Shown here in pieces: positions 34,131 through 43,834 of a stretch of DNA of 64,000 bases. Location: the NCBI RefSeq assembly GCF_003013395.1, contig NZ_PXZM01000016.1:58049-122048 (forward strand), given 5' to 3'. The DNA comes from Brevibacillus fortis. Lineage in GTDB: Bacteria; Bacillota; Bacilli; Brevibacillales; Brevibacillaceae. A program made the position numbers and the translations under genes. Under the pieces are notes generated by a model. It did not search any database. It was not told where the DNA came from and saw nothing but the letters and a program-made list of their open reading frames with translations. The number at the start of each line of letters is the position of its first letter. The first letter of the stretch is position 1.

Positions 34131-34239
34131 AAATAAATATCATTAACTACTCATTCGCTCAGGGGTAGTGTCTTCTTTTTTAAATCGATTATAATAGCGT
34201 ATAAAAGCTAGTTACTGCTAGGAGAAAGAGGGAACCTCC

Positions 34240-36285
34240 ATGACTTATACCACTCAGGAAAACGGTGTTTTTCCAGCAGTCTGTTCGCTTGATTGCCCGG
34301 ATCAGTGCGGTTTGCTCCTTCATAAAAAAAAGGGGAAAATCATCAAAATTGAGGGAGATCCGAACCATCCAGTGACGAAGGGGAATATTTGCAACAAAGT
34401 CCGCAACATGACAGAACGCATCTACGATCCCAAGCGACTCACGCACCCGTTAATGCGCATTGGCAAAAAGGGGAGCGGAGAGTTTGTCCGAATCAGCTGG
34501 GAGGAAGCCATCGCCACTATTACAGAACGCTGGCGTGCCTTGATCGACTCAGACGGTCCCGAGAGCATCCTGCCTTACAGCTTTTACGGAAACATGGGGC
34601 GGATTAATGTGGAAGGAATGGATCGCCGTTTTTTCCATCGGATGGGGGCCAGTCAACTTGACCGTACGATATGCAACAGTGCAGGGGCTGTAGGTTACAG
34701 CTACACGATGGGCGGAGCCTTTGGAACAGATCCGGAAGACACCATCCATTCCAAGCTGTTCATCATGTGGGGGATTAATACCGTTAGCACGAACATGCAT
34801 CAAGTGGTGTTTGCGGAACAGGCTCGAAAAAACGGGGCGAAGATCGTCGTGATTGATGTCCATAAAAATCAGACGGGTCGATGGGCTGATTGGTTTATCC
34901 CGATTTTACCCGGAACAGACACCGCTTTGGCCTTGGGTATCATGCATGTGCTTTTTGCAGAAAACTTGGTAGATTCAGCCTTTATGGGAAAATATACGGT
35001 AGGTTATGAAGAGCTCAGGGAGCATGTACGGACGTATGATCCTGCTACCGTATCAGCGATAACGGGTGTCCCTGTCGAAGATATTTACAAATTGGCGAGA
35101 ATGTATGGCACGACTTCCCCCTCCTTTATTCGAATTGGAAACGGCATTCAGCATCACGACAATGGGGGCATGTGTGTAAGGACGATTGCTTGTCTTCCGG
35201 CCCTTACAGGGCAGTGGCTCGTCAAAGGTGGTGGGGCCAATAAAGGAAATAAAGGTTTCCTAGAACACAACAAGCTTGCCGTGCAGCGACCAGATTTGCT
35301 GGTAAATAAACAGACGAGAGTCATCAACATGAATGAACTTGGAAAAGCGTTGCTCGATACAAAGCCGCCGGTGAAATCGCTCTTCGTCTATACGAGCAAT
35401 CCAGCCATTGTTGCACCGGAAGGAAACAAAGTGCGACAAGGCTTGGCGAGAGAGGACTTGTTCACGGTCGTGCATGACTTGTTTTTGACGGAGACGGCTC
35501 TCTATGCCGACATCGTTTTGCCAGCGACGTCTTCTTATGAAAATACGGATTTTTACACGTCGTATTGGCATCATTACATTCAATTGCAACAGCCAGTTAT
35601 ACCCCCGTATGGGGAGAGTAAATCCAACACAGAAGTGTTTCGCTTGCTGGCTGCTGCAATGGGGTACGATGAGCCAGGTTTTCGAGATAGCGATGAAGAG
35701 ATGATCAGGCAGGCGTTGGAGGGACACGGCAACCCGCATTTGGAAGGAATCACGATTGAGACTCTGGTAGAAAAAAAATATGCCAAAGCAGCGAAGACAG
35801 AATCCTTCTTTTCGAGACCGCTGCCTACCCGCAGTGGAAAAATTGAGCTATATTCCCAAGGGATGGCGGAAAAAGGACTTCCTCCGTTACCAACATATAC
35901 GCCGTTGGTTCCGGATGGTAATTTTCCGTATATGTTTGTCCCCGGGCCAAATCACAATTATTTGAACTCCACATTCTCAAATAATGAGAAGCATAAGAAA
36001 ATGGAGAAAATACCGCGTTTGCATATGAATGTGGCAGATGCGTCTGCATCAGGAATAAGTGACGGAGATACGGTCCGCATATGGAACGAGCGGGGAGAAT
36101 GCGAGCTGGTTGTATCGATAGGAGAGAATGTTTTACCGGGAGTGGTGGTCAGTCAAGGCTTATGGGCTGATGCTCCTCACTCAAAGCATTATGTAAATGC
36201 GCTGACCCCGGATCGCATCGCGGACATGGGCGGAGGAGCTACCTTTTTTTCCGGACGTGTCGATGTGGAAAAGGTCATACGATAA
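34240..36285 (+). CDS. Molybdopterin-dependent oxidoreductase (DMSO reductase family)
   Basis: 681 residues. The N-terminal 4Fe-4S ligand set is CSLDCPDQC with the fourth Cys in GNICNK (residues about 15-53). Molybdopterin-binding segments follow: FIMWGINTVSTN near 180, DVHKNQTGRWADWFIPILPGTD near 207, and the C-terminal domain with HMNVADASASGISDGDTVRIWNERG near 590. No electron-transfer or membrane partner gene is adjacent, so it is probably a soluble single-subunit enzyme of the formate-dehydrogenase-like/BisC-like group. Substrate unknown. No Tat signal is visible. The start follows GGAGAAAGAGGG. Confidence 0.88.
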   Translation: MTYTTQENGVFPAVCSLDCPDQCGLLLHKKKGKIIKIEGDPNHPVTKGNICNKVRNMTERIYDPKRLTHPLMRIGKKGSGEFVRISWEEAIATITERWRALIDSDGPESILPYSFYGNMGRINVEGMDRRFFHRMGASQLDRTICNSAGAVGYSYTMGGAFGTDPEDTIHSKLFIMWGINTVSTNMHQVVFAEQARKNGAKIVVIDVHKNQTGRWADWFIPILPGTDTALALGIMHVLFAENLVDSAFMGKYTVGYEELREHVRTYDPATVSAITGVPVEDIYKLARMYGTTSPSFIRIGNGIQHHDNGGMCVRTIACLPALTGQWLVKGGGANKGNKGFLEHNKLAVQRPDLLVNKQTRVINMNELGKALLDTKPPVKSLFVYTSNPAIVAPEGNKVRQGLAREDLFTVVHDLFLTETALYADIVLPATSSYENTDFYTSYWHHYIQLQQPVIPPYGESKSNTEVFRLLAAAMGYDEPGFRDSDEEMIRQALEGHGNPHLEGITIETLVEKKYAKAAKTESFFSRPLPTRSGKIELYSQGMAEKGLPPLPTYTPLVPDGNFPYMFVPGPNHNYLNSTFSNNEKHKKMEKIPRLHMNVADASASGISDGDTVRIWNERGECELVVSIGENVLPGVVVSQGLWADAPHSKHYVNALTPDRIADMGGGATFFSGRVDVEKVIR

Positions 36286-36336
36286 TAATCAGCGAGTGTC
36301 TCGATTGTAGCGGGACACTCGCTGATTACTTTTATT
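36286..36336 (+). terminator. Terminator after the molybdoenzyme gene
   Basis: Fifteen-base-pair perfect stem TAATCAGCGAGTGTC / GACACTCGCTGATTA (36286-36300 with 36314-36328), followed by CTTTTATT. Confidence 0.88.
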
Positions 36337-36598
36337 ACCCGAAAGGATATGAAGTGTTATATCAATCACCAGGAGCGAATCCGAATCTTTCTACTCCTTA
36401 CGTTGTGTTTTCCATAAACTTTCATCAACACGAAAAAAACCGTTGGATGTGTTTTGTATTTTTGGTAGAATTAGTATATGAATGAGCGATTCACGAAGCA
36501 ACATAACGCACCTTTAGAAATCCTAAACTACACGAATATCCTAAAACTCCCTCCATCCAGTGGTGTCTTACGAGCTGGCACAAGGTATTTCTCTACCC

Positions 36599-36624
36599 GA
36601 TATTTAGATAAATTCCTAAATATC
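36599..36624 (+). promoter_or_regulatory. Inverted repeat, probable operator of the ArsR/SdpR-type regulator
   Basis: GATATTTAG / CTAAATATC, nine bases each side with an eight-base AT-rich spacer, 35 bases before the regulator start. SdpR-type repressors act on their own operon, so this is the natural binding site. The 260 bases to the left (36337-36598) contain no gene or clear promoter that I can name. Confidence 0.6.
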
Positions 36625-36658
36625 TAAAAATGACGGATGAAAGTAGGATCGATTGATT

Positions 36659-36916
36659 ATGTCAATGAATTACGCATTTAAGGCACTCTCTGATCCCACA
36701 AGAAGAAAGATTCTGGACCTGTTGAGGGAGAAAGACATGACGGCTGGAGAAATAGCCGACCATTTTCAAATGACCAAGCCCAGCATCTCCCACCACCTCA
36801 GTTTATTGAAACAGGCACAAATGGTTTACGACGAACGAAAAGGGCAAAACATCTACTACTCACTTAATACGACCGTTTTTCAAGACTTATTAAAATGGGT
36901 TATCCAATTCCATTAG
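36659..36916 (+). CDS. ArsR-family regulator (SdpR-like)
   Basis: 85 residues, a minimal ArsR winged helix: ALSDPTRRKILDLLREKDMTAGEIADHFQMTKPSISHHLSLLKQA, then a wing with YDERKGQNIYYSL. No metal-binding cysteines, as in SdpR of Bacillus subtilis, which represses sdpRI and is sequestered by membrane-bound SdpI when toxin is present. The next gene is an SdpI homologue, so the same logic may apply. ATG 36659 was chosen; the TTG at 36653 is closer to AGGAT but too close. Confidence 0.82.
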   Translation: MSMNYAFKALSDPTRRKILDLLREKDMTAGEIADHFQMTKPSISHHLSLLKQAQMVYDERKGQNIYYSLNTTVFQDLLKWVIQFH

Positions 36917-36932
36917 AAAGTGAGGTAATCAC

Positions 36933-37556
36933 ATGAATAAATCCAATTTGTCTATGTTGTTTTTTTTCATCAGTGTTGTCTTGGGCGTAATTTGTTATCC
37001 CTCCATGCCAGATCAGATGGTAATTCATTGGGGACCAAATGGCGAACCGAATGGTTTTGCGCCTAAGCTTGTGGGTGTATCCTTTATTCCGGTTGTGATG
37101 CTGTTTATTTTCGTGGCTGTTCGCAGTCAAAAACAGTATTACCAAAAGTTCCAAAGCAGTCACGATACAATCTTGAATACATTAATGATCGTACTTCTCG
37201 TCATCCATGGCGTGATAATCGCATATGGATATGGGTATATGTTAAATATTGGGATTTTTGTCACGCTTATTTTAGGAATTCTCTTTGTAACGATAGGGAA
37301 TTTTATGCCTCGTTTTCGACATAACTATCTGATTGGGATACGCACGCCATGGACACTCGCTAGTGAAGAGGTCTGGAAAAATACCCACTTATTGAGTTCC
37401 CGTGTGTTCTTCATCGGAGGAATCCTCATCATGCTCACCTCATTTTTACCAACAACCATTCATTATATCCTGCTATTGATCATTACATTGGTGACAATTC
37501 TGATTTCTATCGGAAGCAGCCACTACTATTACAAAAAAACAGGAAGGGGCAAGTAG
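36933..37556 (+). CDS. sdpI: SdpI-family immunity/signalling membrane protein
   Basis: 207 residues, five or six helices. The N-terminal DUF1648 part (YPSMPDQMVIHWGPNGEPNGFAPK) and the SdpI signature (NFMPRFRHNYLIGIRTPWTLASEEVWKNTHLLSSRVFFIGG) are both present. SdpI of Bacillus subtilis protects against the SDP cannibalism peptide and relays its presence to SdpR. No sdpABC toxin genes are in the window. It starts 16 bases after the regulator and lies two bases before the CPBP gene, so one operon. Confidence 0.88.
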   Translation: MNKSNLSMLFFFISVVLGVICYPSMPDQMVIHWGPNGEPNGFAPKLVGVSFIPVVMLFIFVAVRSQKQYYQKFQSSHDTILNTLMIVLLVIHGVIIAYGYGYMLNIGIFVTLILGILFVTIGNFMPRFRHNYLIGIRTPWTLASEEVWKNTHLLSSRVFFIGGILIMLTSFLPTTIHYILLLIITLVTILISIGSSHYYYKKTGRGK

Positions 37557-37557
37557 A

Positions 37558-38313
37558 ATGAAAAACTTGAAAATAGCAATTCTGTTATCATTGGTGAGCG
37601 CTATCGGTTTTATCTCAGCTATTCCCTATATGCTGGCAATTAGCGGGGATGCATTATCCATGATTCCTCTCCCGATACCGGTTGCAATGGCAATTTTCGT
37701 CGTGCAGGGAAGCATCATGGCATTTCTGTTTTCGTGGATTGGATTGACCTTCGCAGGCAAGGTTGGACTGGATGCCCCTGTCCTTCGGAAGTGGTTATAT
37801 AAAACGGGTGGAGAATCCTTCAACAAAAAGGGAATCATTCAAGCAGTCATCTTTGGATTTGCAGCAACAGCTCTTCTCCTCCTACTGGAACTCGCCGTTT
37901 TCCAACCATTGCTACCAATCTTGGCGGAAAAGGCCCAAGACTTAGAAGTGTCGGTTTGGGCAGGTATGCTGACAGCCATTCAAGGTGGAGTATATGAGGA
38001 AGTCATGGTTCGTTTGTTCATGATGACAATGATCGTATGGATTTTGGGCAAGCTATTCGGACGTAAATCCTCCCCTAAGCCCTGGATGTACTGGGCAGGC
38101 ATCATTGGGGCAGCCCTTATATTCGGGCTTGGTCATCTCCCAGCGGCAGCTGTCTATTTTGGTGAGATTACCCCGCTGTTGTTCATTCGAACGATCGCCC
38201 TTAACGGGGTGGCAGGAATATTATTCGGTTACCTCTACTGGAAGCGCGGGCTGGAGTACGCAATGATTGCTCACGCGATAGGGGATATCATCCTTCATGG
38301 TTTCATTAAATAA
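37558..38313 (+). CDS. CPBP-family intramembrane metalloprotease
   Basis: 251 residues with about seven helices. The Abi/CPBP motifs are GGVYEEVMVRLFMM (EExxxR) near residue 143, FGLGHLPAA near 188, and AHAIGDIILHG near 242. These are the Glu/His residues of Rce1-type proteases. Members act in bacteriocin immunity or peptide maturation. Being third in an ArsR-SdpI operon, an immunity or regulatory proteolysis role is likely; this is inference. Ribosome site GGAAGGGGC inside the sdpI end. Confidence 0.83.
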   Translation: MKNLKIAILLSLVSAIGFISAIPYMLAISGDALSMIPLPIPVAMAIFVVQGSIMAFLFSWIGLTFAGKVGLDAPVLRKWLYKTGGESFNKKGIIQAVIFGFAATALLLLLELAVFQPLLPILAEKAQDLEVSVWAGMLTAIQGGVYEEVMVRLFMMTMIVWILGKLFGRKSSPKPWMYWAGIIGAALIFGLGHLPAAAVYFGEITPLLFIRTIALNGVAGILFGYLYWKRGLEYAMIAHAIGDIILHGFIK

Positions 38314-38390
38314 GAACGCTTCGCAATCTTCACGTAAGCATCAACAAACATACAATTGTTCGACAATTTGAGAGGTGTTTCGAGTAAGTA

Positions 38391-38432
38391 GATCAAAAAC
38401 CCTGTCGTAAGGTAGTTTTTGGTCTTTTTTTT
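38391..38432 (+). terminator. Terminator after the SdpI-CPBP operon
   Basis: GATCAAAAAC / GTTTTTGGTC (38391-38400 with 38415-38424), ten base pairs with one G-T, followed by eight T. Confidence 0.75.
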
Positions 38433-38484
38433 GTTTTGTAAAAAAACGAAATGAAAAACAAATTTTAATTTTTATGGAAATTTA

Positions 38485-38513
38485 TTGAATACTAAAAAAT
38501 TGAGGCGTAATAT
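38485..38513 (+). promoter_or_regulatory. SigmaA promoter of the RND-adaptor-thioesterase-reductase operon
   Basis: TTGAAT (38485-38490), 17-base spacer, TAATAT (38508-38513), 38 bases before the TTG start of the RND pump, in AT-rich DNA. Confidence 0.65.
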
Positions 38514-38550
38514 AGAGAATGGAATTTATTAGGAATAAGGGGGGCATGCC

Positions 38551-41500
38551 TTGCGTTTTCTAACGAATTTTTCTCTCAGAAACTCAACAGCTATTATTAT
38601 TATGAGCCTGCTTGTCGTAGTCAGTGGAATCATTGCCGCCATGTCTCTCAAGGTAGAGAACATGCCGGATGTCACTTTCCCTGTGCTTCTAGTCAATACT
38701 ACTTATCCGGATGCATCACCAGAAGATGTTCTCGATGATGTAACGAAGCCATTGGAACGTGAAATTGGGCATGTAACAGGCGTTAAGGCAGTGGAGTCAT
38801 ACTCAAGCAACAATAGTTCCACGCTACAGGTCTACTTGGAGACTGGTTCAGATGTACAAGCTGTCAGGGACGAGCTGGAAAGAAAAATCTCCAGTATCGC
38901 GCTTCCTAACAAAGTAGGTAGACCGCAAGTGATGATTCAGGGCTTCAGTAATCAACCCGTCTATTATCTGTTTGTGACAGGACAGGATAAGGAAAGTGGA
39001 CTCGATCACTTTGACAACGATGTGAAAGAAACCGTGATCAAAGAGTTAGAAGGTATTGAAAATGTTGATAAAGTATCAACAATAGGCGGACAATTCAAAG
39101 AAATGAAAATCCTGCCCAATATAGATGCGCTAAACTACTACGGAATCTCTCCGTTGCAGTTGAAACAGCTTTTACTTGACAATCACGTAGCTCTGCCAAT
39201 CGGTGCGATCACCGAGGATGGGGAAGAGCGCACCATTCGCGTGGTGAGCCGTTACCTCAATGTGGAAGATATTCGTAACACCAAAATATTCCTCCCAAGT
39301 GACCCGAAAAATGGGCTTACCTACGTCAGGCTTGGCGAGATCGCAGAAGTCAATTTTGACCAGGTCATTAATTCGATCAGCCGCTTTAACGGCAAGAATG
39401 GAATTAACATCAATATTTACAAAACACGTGACGCCAATGCGGTAGAGACCGGTGATGCCATCAATGAAAAACTATCTCTTTTAAAAGAAGAGTACCCGGA
39501 CTTAGCCTTTACCACGATTTATGACACTTCTGTTGATATCAAGAATTCGATTAACGGCATGCTCAAGGAAGGCTTGCTCGGAGCTATTATGGCATCTGTA
39601 GTCATCATGCTGTTTTTGCGTCATGTAAAGGCAACCCTCATCGTCCTAGTCTCTATCCCAACATCCATCCTAGTAAGTCTGATCCTCATGTCCTGGATGG
39701 GTATAACTCTCAATATGATCACACTGTTCGGGATGGCAGTGGCTGTAGGACGAGTTGTGGATGACAGTATCGTCGTCATCGAGAATATTTTCCGCCACTT
39801 GCAATTGAACAAAGAACGCAAGGAAAACTTGATTCAAATTGCCACCCACGAAATGCTACATGCAATTACCTCATCGACTTTTACGACAACTGCCGTATTT
39901 TTACCCATTGTGTTTGTTGGAGGGATGATCGGAGAAGTATTCCGTCCATTTGCACTAACCGTCGTCTGCTCATTGTTTGCCTCCCTATTAGTAGCCGTGA
40001 CGATAGTTCCACTGTTAGCCAAGCTGATGATCCTAAAAGACCACAATATCAGGGAATTTGAACATGGGAAAGGGTCTGACACGTACAGGAAGTTACTTCA
40101 CTGGTCACTCAACCGCAAGCCCGCTATCGGATTTCTGTCACTCGTTCTATTTATCGCAAGTCTAGCGCTTCTCCCGCATATGAAATACGGATTGTTTCCT
40201 GATCCGGAAGCGAAGTACATATTCGCGCAAGTAACGATGCCAAAAGGTACACAACTAGATGTTCTCGATCAAACGGTTGCCCAGGTTGAAAGTAAATTGA
40301 TGGAGCAGCCTGAAGTAGAGTACATAGAAATCAATCTTGGCTCTGAAAATGAAGCGGAAATACGCCAATCGAACCAAGCCCTCTTACTAATCAAAATAGG
40401 GCCAAATGTGAATCTGGACCAAACTATCAAGAAATTTGAGGGAATCGTCAAACCAATGGTTCCACTAGGATCTGAAATGGCCTTGACTAAACCTGGTAGC
40501 AGCGAGACCAACAAGTTCAAGGTGATCCTGTACGGGCCAGATCTGGATCGGTTGAAAGAGGCAAGCGAAATTGTCAAATCAAATTTGAAAGAAAGTCCTC
40601 TGTTGACCAACGTGAAGGACAATTTGAACGATTTCAAAAATGAAGTTGTCATCAAAGTGGATAGAGACAAAGCCTCGGAACTGGGAGTTTCCCCTGTACA
40701 GGTGGCTCAAGAGGTCAACCTCCTAGTCTCGGATACCCAAATTGGCAAGATCAAAGTCGACGACAAAGACTATAGTCTTTTCTTTGGACTTGGTGAAAAC
40801 CATGCGAAATCGCTTGAGGAACTGCACAATATCTACATTCAAACGCCAAGCAAGCAACAAGTGCGTTTGGTGGACTTTGCCGAGATTGACCAAGAAAAAG
40901 TTCAATCACAAATCATGCGCAAGGACGAAAAACAATTCGTACAAATTACAGCAGATATCACGAGCGATAACAAAGGAGGAGCGAGTAATTTCCTGTTTGC
41001 GATGTTGCAAGCGGAAAAATTGCCTGCTGGAGTTACATTGTCATCTGAAGGTGTCTCAAGCGACATGGAAAAAAGCTTTAAAGATATGCTCTTAGCCATT
41101 GGTGCAGCGATTTTTATCGTCTACATTGTCATGCTCATCACGTTTGGCAATGCTACGGCTCCGCTCGCGATTCTACTGTCCCTGCCACTTGCTGCGATCG
41201 GCGGATTATTTGGCCTGTTCATTTCGGATACCGTTCTCGATATAACGGCACTTATCGGCTTTTTGATGCTGGTCGGAATCGTTGTTACCAATGCAATCGT
41301 GTATGTGGACAATATCCAGCATCGAAGATTGGAAGGGACTTCTATGCGTGAGGCAGTTGTCGAAGCTGGGATTACCCGACTACGCCCCATTATTATGACG
41401 GCAGTTGCGACAGTCAGCGCGCTCTTGCCGCTTTTCCTCGGCTTTTCTGAAGGAGCCTTGATGACCAAAAGCTTGGCGATTGTGGTCATTGGTGGACTCG

Positions 41501-41670
41501 TTACTTCGACGATCCTGACCCTAATCGTGGTTCCTATCGGGTATGAATTACTGTATCGGATCAAAAAAGAGTTTTTTGCCCCTGATACCAAAGAAGCGGA
41601 GATGGAGCCAAGCGATGATATGTTTATTTCCGTGCTGAGAAGTTTACGCGATATGAAAAAGTCCGGGTAA
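38551..41670 (+). CDS. RND-family efflux pump (AcrB/SwrC-like)
   Basis: 1039 residues, the normal length of a 12-helix RND transporter with two large extracellular loops. The first helix begins NSTAIIIMSLLVVVSGIIAAMS. Helix 4 carries the proton-relay Asp pair in VGRVVDDSIVVIENI near residue 409. A second helix bundle starts at FKDMLLAIGAAIFIVYIVML. RND pumps are rare in Firmicutes; SwrC of Bacillus subtilis exports surfactin. Start TTG lies six bases after AAGGGGGG. Its position in front of gramicidin-tailoring genes suggests export of, or protection from, the peptide. Confidence 0.92.
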   Translation: MRFLTNFSLRNSTAIIIMSLLVVVSGIIAAMSLKVENMPDVTFPVLLVNTTYPDASPEDVLDDVTKPLEREIGHVTGVKAVESYSSNNSSTLQVYLETGSDVQAVRDELERKISSIALPNKVGRPQVMIQGFSNQPVYYLFVTGQDKESGLDHFDNDVKETVIKELEGIENVDKVSTIGGQFKEMKILPNIDALNYYGISPLQLKQLLLDNHVALPIGAITEDGEERTIRVVSRYLNVEDIRNTKIFLPSDPKNGLTYVRLGEIAEVNFDQVINSISRFNGKNGININIYKTRDANAVETGDAINEKLSLLKEEYPDLAFTTIYDTSVDIKNSINGMLKEGLLGAIMASVVIMLFLRHVKATLIVLVSIPTSILVSLILMSWMGITLNMITLFGMAVAVGRVVDDSIVVIENIFRHLQLNKERKENLIQIATHEMLHAITSSTFTTTAVFLPIVFVGGMIGEVFRPFALTVVCSLFASLLVAVTIVPLLAKLMILKDHNIREFEHGKGSDTYRKLLHWSLNRKPAIGFLSLVLFIASLALLPHMKYGLFPDPEAKYIFAQVTMPKGTQLDVLDQTVAQVESKLMEQPEVEYIEINLGSENEAEIRQSNQALLLIKIGPNVNLDQTIKKFEGIVKPMVPLGSEMALTKPGSSETNKFKVILYGPDLDRLKEASEIVKSNLKESPLLTNVKDNLNDFKNEVVIKVDRDKASELGVSPVQVAQEVNLLVSDTQIGKIKVDDKDYSLFFGLGENHAKSLEELHNIYIQTPSKQQVRLVDFAEIDQEKVQSQIMRKDEKQFVQITADITSDNKGGASNFLFAMLQAEKLPAGVTLSSEGVSSDMEKSFKDMLLAIGAAIFIVYIVMLITFGNATAPLAILLSLPLAAIGGLFGLFISDTVLDITALIGFLMLVGIVVTNAIVYVDNIQHRRLEGTSMREAVVEAGITRLRPIIMTAVATVSALLPLFLGFSEGALMTKSLAIVVIGGLVTSTILTLIVVPIGYELLYRIKKEFFAPDTKEAEMEPSDDMFISVLRSLRDMKKSG

Positions 41671-41695
41671 GGCAGAGGGAGGAAGTATACACAAA

Positions 41696-43030
41696 ATGAA
41701 GAAAACGAAGCTAATCAACTCAGGTGTGGCATGTCTTATAAGCTTGACGATCATCTCGGGATGCAATTCACAATCCGCAGAAAAGACCAATTCTAATGAA
41801 GGAAGAACACAAATCGAAGGCCAGTCCAGTCCTGAGGTTGAAACCATTAAAGTGGAGAATTCCGTGGATGTTCGAGTAGAGGAAGCAATAGATGGAGAAC
41901 TCAAAGAATCCGACAAGTTGCTGGCGGAGGTATTCGCTAACACGGATGTGAGTATTTACGGCAAAACTACCGGGACCGTCTCGCAAATCCTAGTGAAAAA
42001 AGGGGACACAGTAAAAAAAGGGCAAGTCATCGGAAAGCTGGATCAAACCGAAGCGCAATTGAAACTGCGTCATGCTGAGGCGGCATTAGCAGTCGCCAAC
42101 GCAAATCTAGAGCATTCCAACAAAATGGGGACGTCTAGCGAATTGGCAAGCAGTCAACTGAAGCAGGCGGAGCAAACTTATGCGAATGCCCAGCGTACGA
42201 TTGCACAAGGATTGACGCTGGCGCAAGCAAATTACGACCGCGCTAAAAAGCTGTTTGAAGAGAAAGCTATGTCCAAAAGTGAGCTTGAGAATGCAGAAAA
42301 CGCATATCTGCAAGCAAAAAACCAGTATCAAAGCCAGCTGGATCAGGCGCAAATCGCTTTAATTAATGCTCGGACGCAAGTGAATACAGCCGATAAAAAT
42401 GGACGAGTCACGCAAGCAAATGTGAAACAAGGACAGGTTGAAGTGGATATTTCCAGAAATGCGTTGGAAAACACACTTATCAAATCAACAGTAGACGGCA
42501 TTGTCACCGATATCCAAGTCCAAGAAGGCGATACGATCAACCCGCAAAAGCCTATTGCAACGGTAATTAACCTTGACCCGATGATCGTGAAGGTGAATGT
42601 GTCAGAAAAAGCGTTGGCAAGCTTCCAAAAAGGAACACAACTAGATTTGCAGGTTCCATCTCAAAATATCAAGGTCAAAGGCAGTATTGCCTACGTGGGA
42701 CTAAAGGCTTCTGACCAATCGAAGCTTTTCCCCGTGGAAATAGAAGTGCCAAATCCAAAAGGTACGCTACTTCCCGGAATGAAGGCGGAAGTGTCTTCAA
42801 CCAAAGGACAAGCAGGTATTCTCATACCGACAGATGCCATTCTTGAGCGAAATGGGAAAACGGTAGCGTACGTCGTGAATGGAGAAAGAGTAGCTGAGAA
42901 AGAAATCTCGATCGCTTCGAAAGGAACGGAGAAGACGCTTATCGGCTCCGGAGTGAATCCAGGAGACAAGGTAGTTATCAAAGGACAAGCACAATTAAAA
43001 GATGGTGCAAAAATTCGCATTGTTCCCTAA
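41696..43030 (+). CDS. RND/HlyD-type membrane-fusion lipoprotein
   Basis: 444 residues. Lipoprotein signal with ISGC near residue 22, so the mature protein is anchored on the outer face of the membrane. Then a barrel-sandwich half (TTGTVSQILVKKGDTVKKGQVIGKL), a long Ala/Gln/Lys-rich coiled-coil hairpin (about 120-260), the second half with STVDGIVTDIQVQEGDTINPQ, and a beta-barrel. This is the adaptor of the RND pump, 25 bases downstream of it, and probably helps gate substrate in a single-membrane cell. Confidence 0.9.
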   Translation: MKKTKLINSGVACLISLTIISGCNSQSAEKTNSNEGRTQIEGQSSPEVETIKVENSVDVRVEEAIDGELKESDKLLAEVFANTDVSIYGKTTGTVSQILVKKGDTVKKGQVIGKLDQTEAQLKLRHAEAALAVANANLEHSNKMGTSSELASSQLKQAEQTYANAQRTIAQGLTLAQANYDRAKKLFEEKAMSKSELENAENAYLQAKNQYQSQLDQAQIALINARTQVNTADKNGRVTQANVKQGQVEVDISRNALENTLIKSTVDGIVTDIQVQEGDTINPQKPIATVINLDPMIVKVNVSEKALASFQKGTQLDLQVPSQNIKVKGSIAYVGLKASDQSKLFPVEIEVPNPKGTLLPGMKAEVSSTKGQAGILIPTDAILERNGKTVAYVVNGERVAEKEISIASKGTEKTLIGSGVNPGDKVVIKGQAQLKDGAKIRIVP

Positions 43031-43051
43031 GTAATATCGAGGAGGATACCT

Positions 43052-43834
43052 ATGCAAAAGATGTACGTTTCCCAGAACCGATGGCTACTCTCTGCAAAAA
43101 TGACGCCGGAGGCAGAAGTGCTATTATTTTGCTTTCACTATGCTGGTGGTCATGCTGGTATTTATCGGGATTGGCAAAAAAAGCTGCCCGTTCAGATTGG
43201 CGTTTGTCCTGTGCAGCTACCAGGCAGAAGTAATCGCTTTTTAGAGCCTTGCTACACGGATTTGTCTGTATTGATTCGTGATCTGGCAGAAGCGCTACTT
43301 CCCTATCTGAATCGACCGTTTGCCTTTTTTGGACATAGCATGGGAACGCTGGTCAGCTTTGAGCTGGCTAGATATTTACGCAAACATTACAACCTCAAGC
43401 CGCAGCACATGTTTGCATCCGGATACCATGCCCCGCATCTGCCAGATCCGGGTGAAGCCATCCATCATCTCCCAGATCAAGAGTTTCTGGAGGGCGTACA
43501 AATGTTGAATGGCACGCCAAAGGAAGTTTTTGAGGACAAGGAGATTCTGAACATGCTTCTCCCTACGCTTCGGGCCGATTTCACGATATGCGAGACGTAT
43601 CGCTATCAAGACGAAGAACCGCTGGATTTCGGACTGACGGCCATTGGCGGTTGGCAAGACCCGGATTTTACTGGAACACATCTCGAAGCCTGGAGAGATC
43701 ACACGAACGCTTCTTTTCAAACGTACATGCTGGAAGGGGACCACTTTTTCGTCCATTCTCAACAGGACCAAGTCCTTACTATTGTCGGGTCAACTCTTCA
43801 AAATTATCTTGCCGGGTACAGGGGGATAGGATGA
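43052..43834 (+). CDS. Type II thioesterase of an NRPS cluster
   Basis: 260 residues, alpha/beta hydrolase of the GrsT/SrfAD type. Catalytic Ser in FFGHSMG (residue about 95), His in LEGDHFFVH near 231, and an Asp in GGWQDPDF. The N-terminal FCFHYAGGHAGIYRDW is characteristic. Such enzymes free NRPS carrier proteins from misprimed or stalled acyl groups. The gene starts after GAGGAGG, 21 bases behind the adaptor gene, and overlaps the next gene by four bases. The linear gramicidin synthetases lie 4 kb further right. Confidence 0.9.
   Translation: MQKMYVSQNRWLLSAKMTPEAEVLLFCFHYAGGHAGIYRDWQKKLPVQIGVCPVQLPGRSNRFLEPCYTDLSVLIRDLAEALLPYLNRPFAFFGHSMGTLVSFELARYLRKHYNLKPQHMFASGYHAPHLPDPGEAIHHLPDQEFLEGVQMLNGTPKEVFEDKEILNMLLPTLRADFTICETYRYQDEEPLDFGLTAIGGWQDPDFTGTHLEAWRDHTNASFQTYMLEGDHFFVHSQQDQVLTIVGSTLQNYLAGYRGIG

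Noticed and set aside
43588..43830. Extended start of the aldo/keto reductase inside the thioesterase gene
   Set aside because: The stretch is the out-of-frame thioesterase coding sequence. A ribosome site and ATG overlap at 43831 explain the start.
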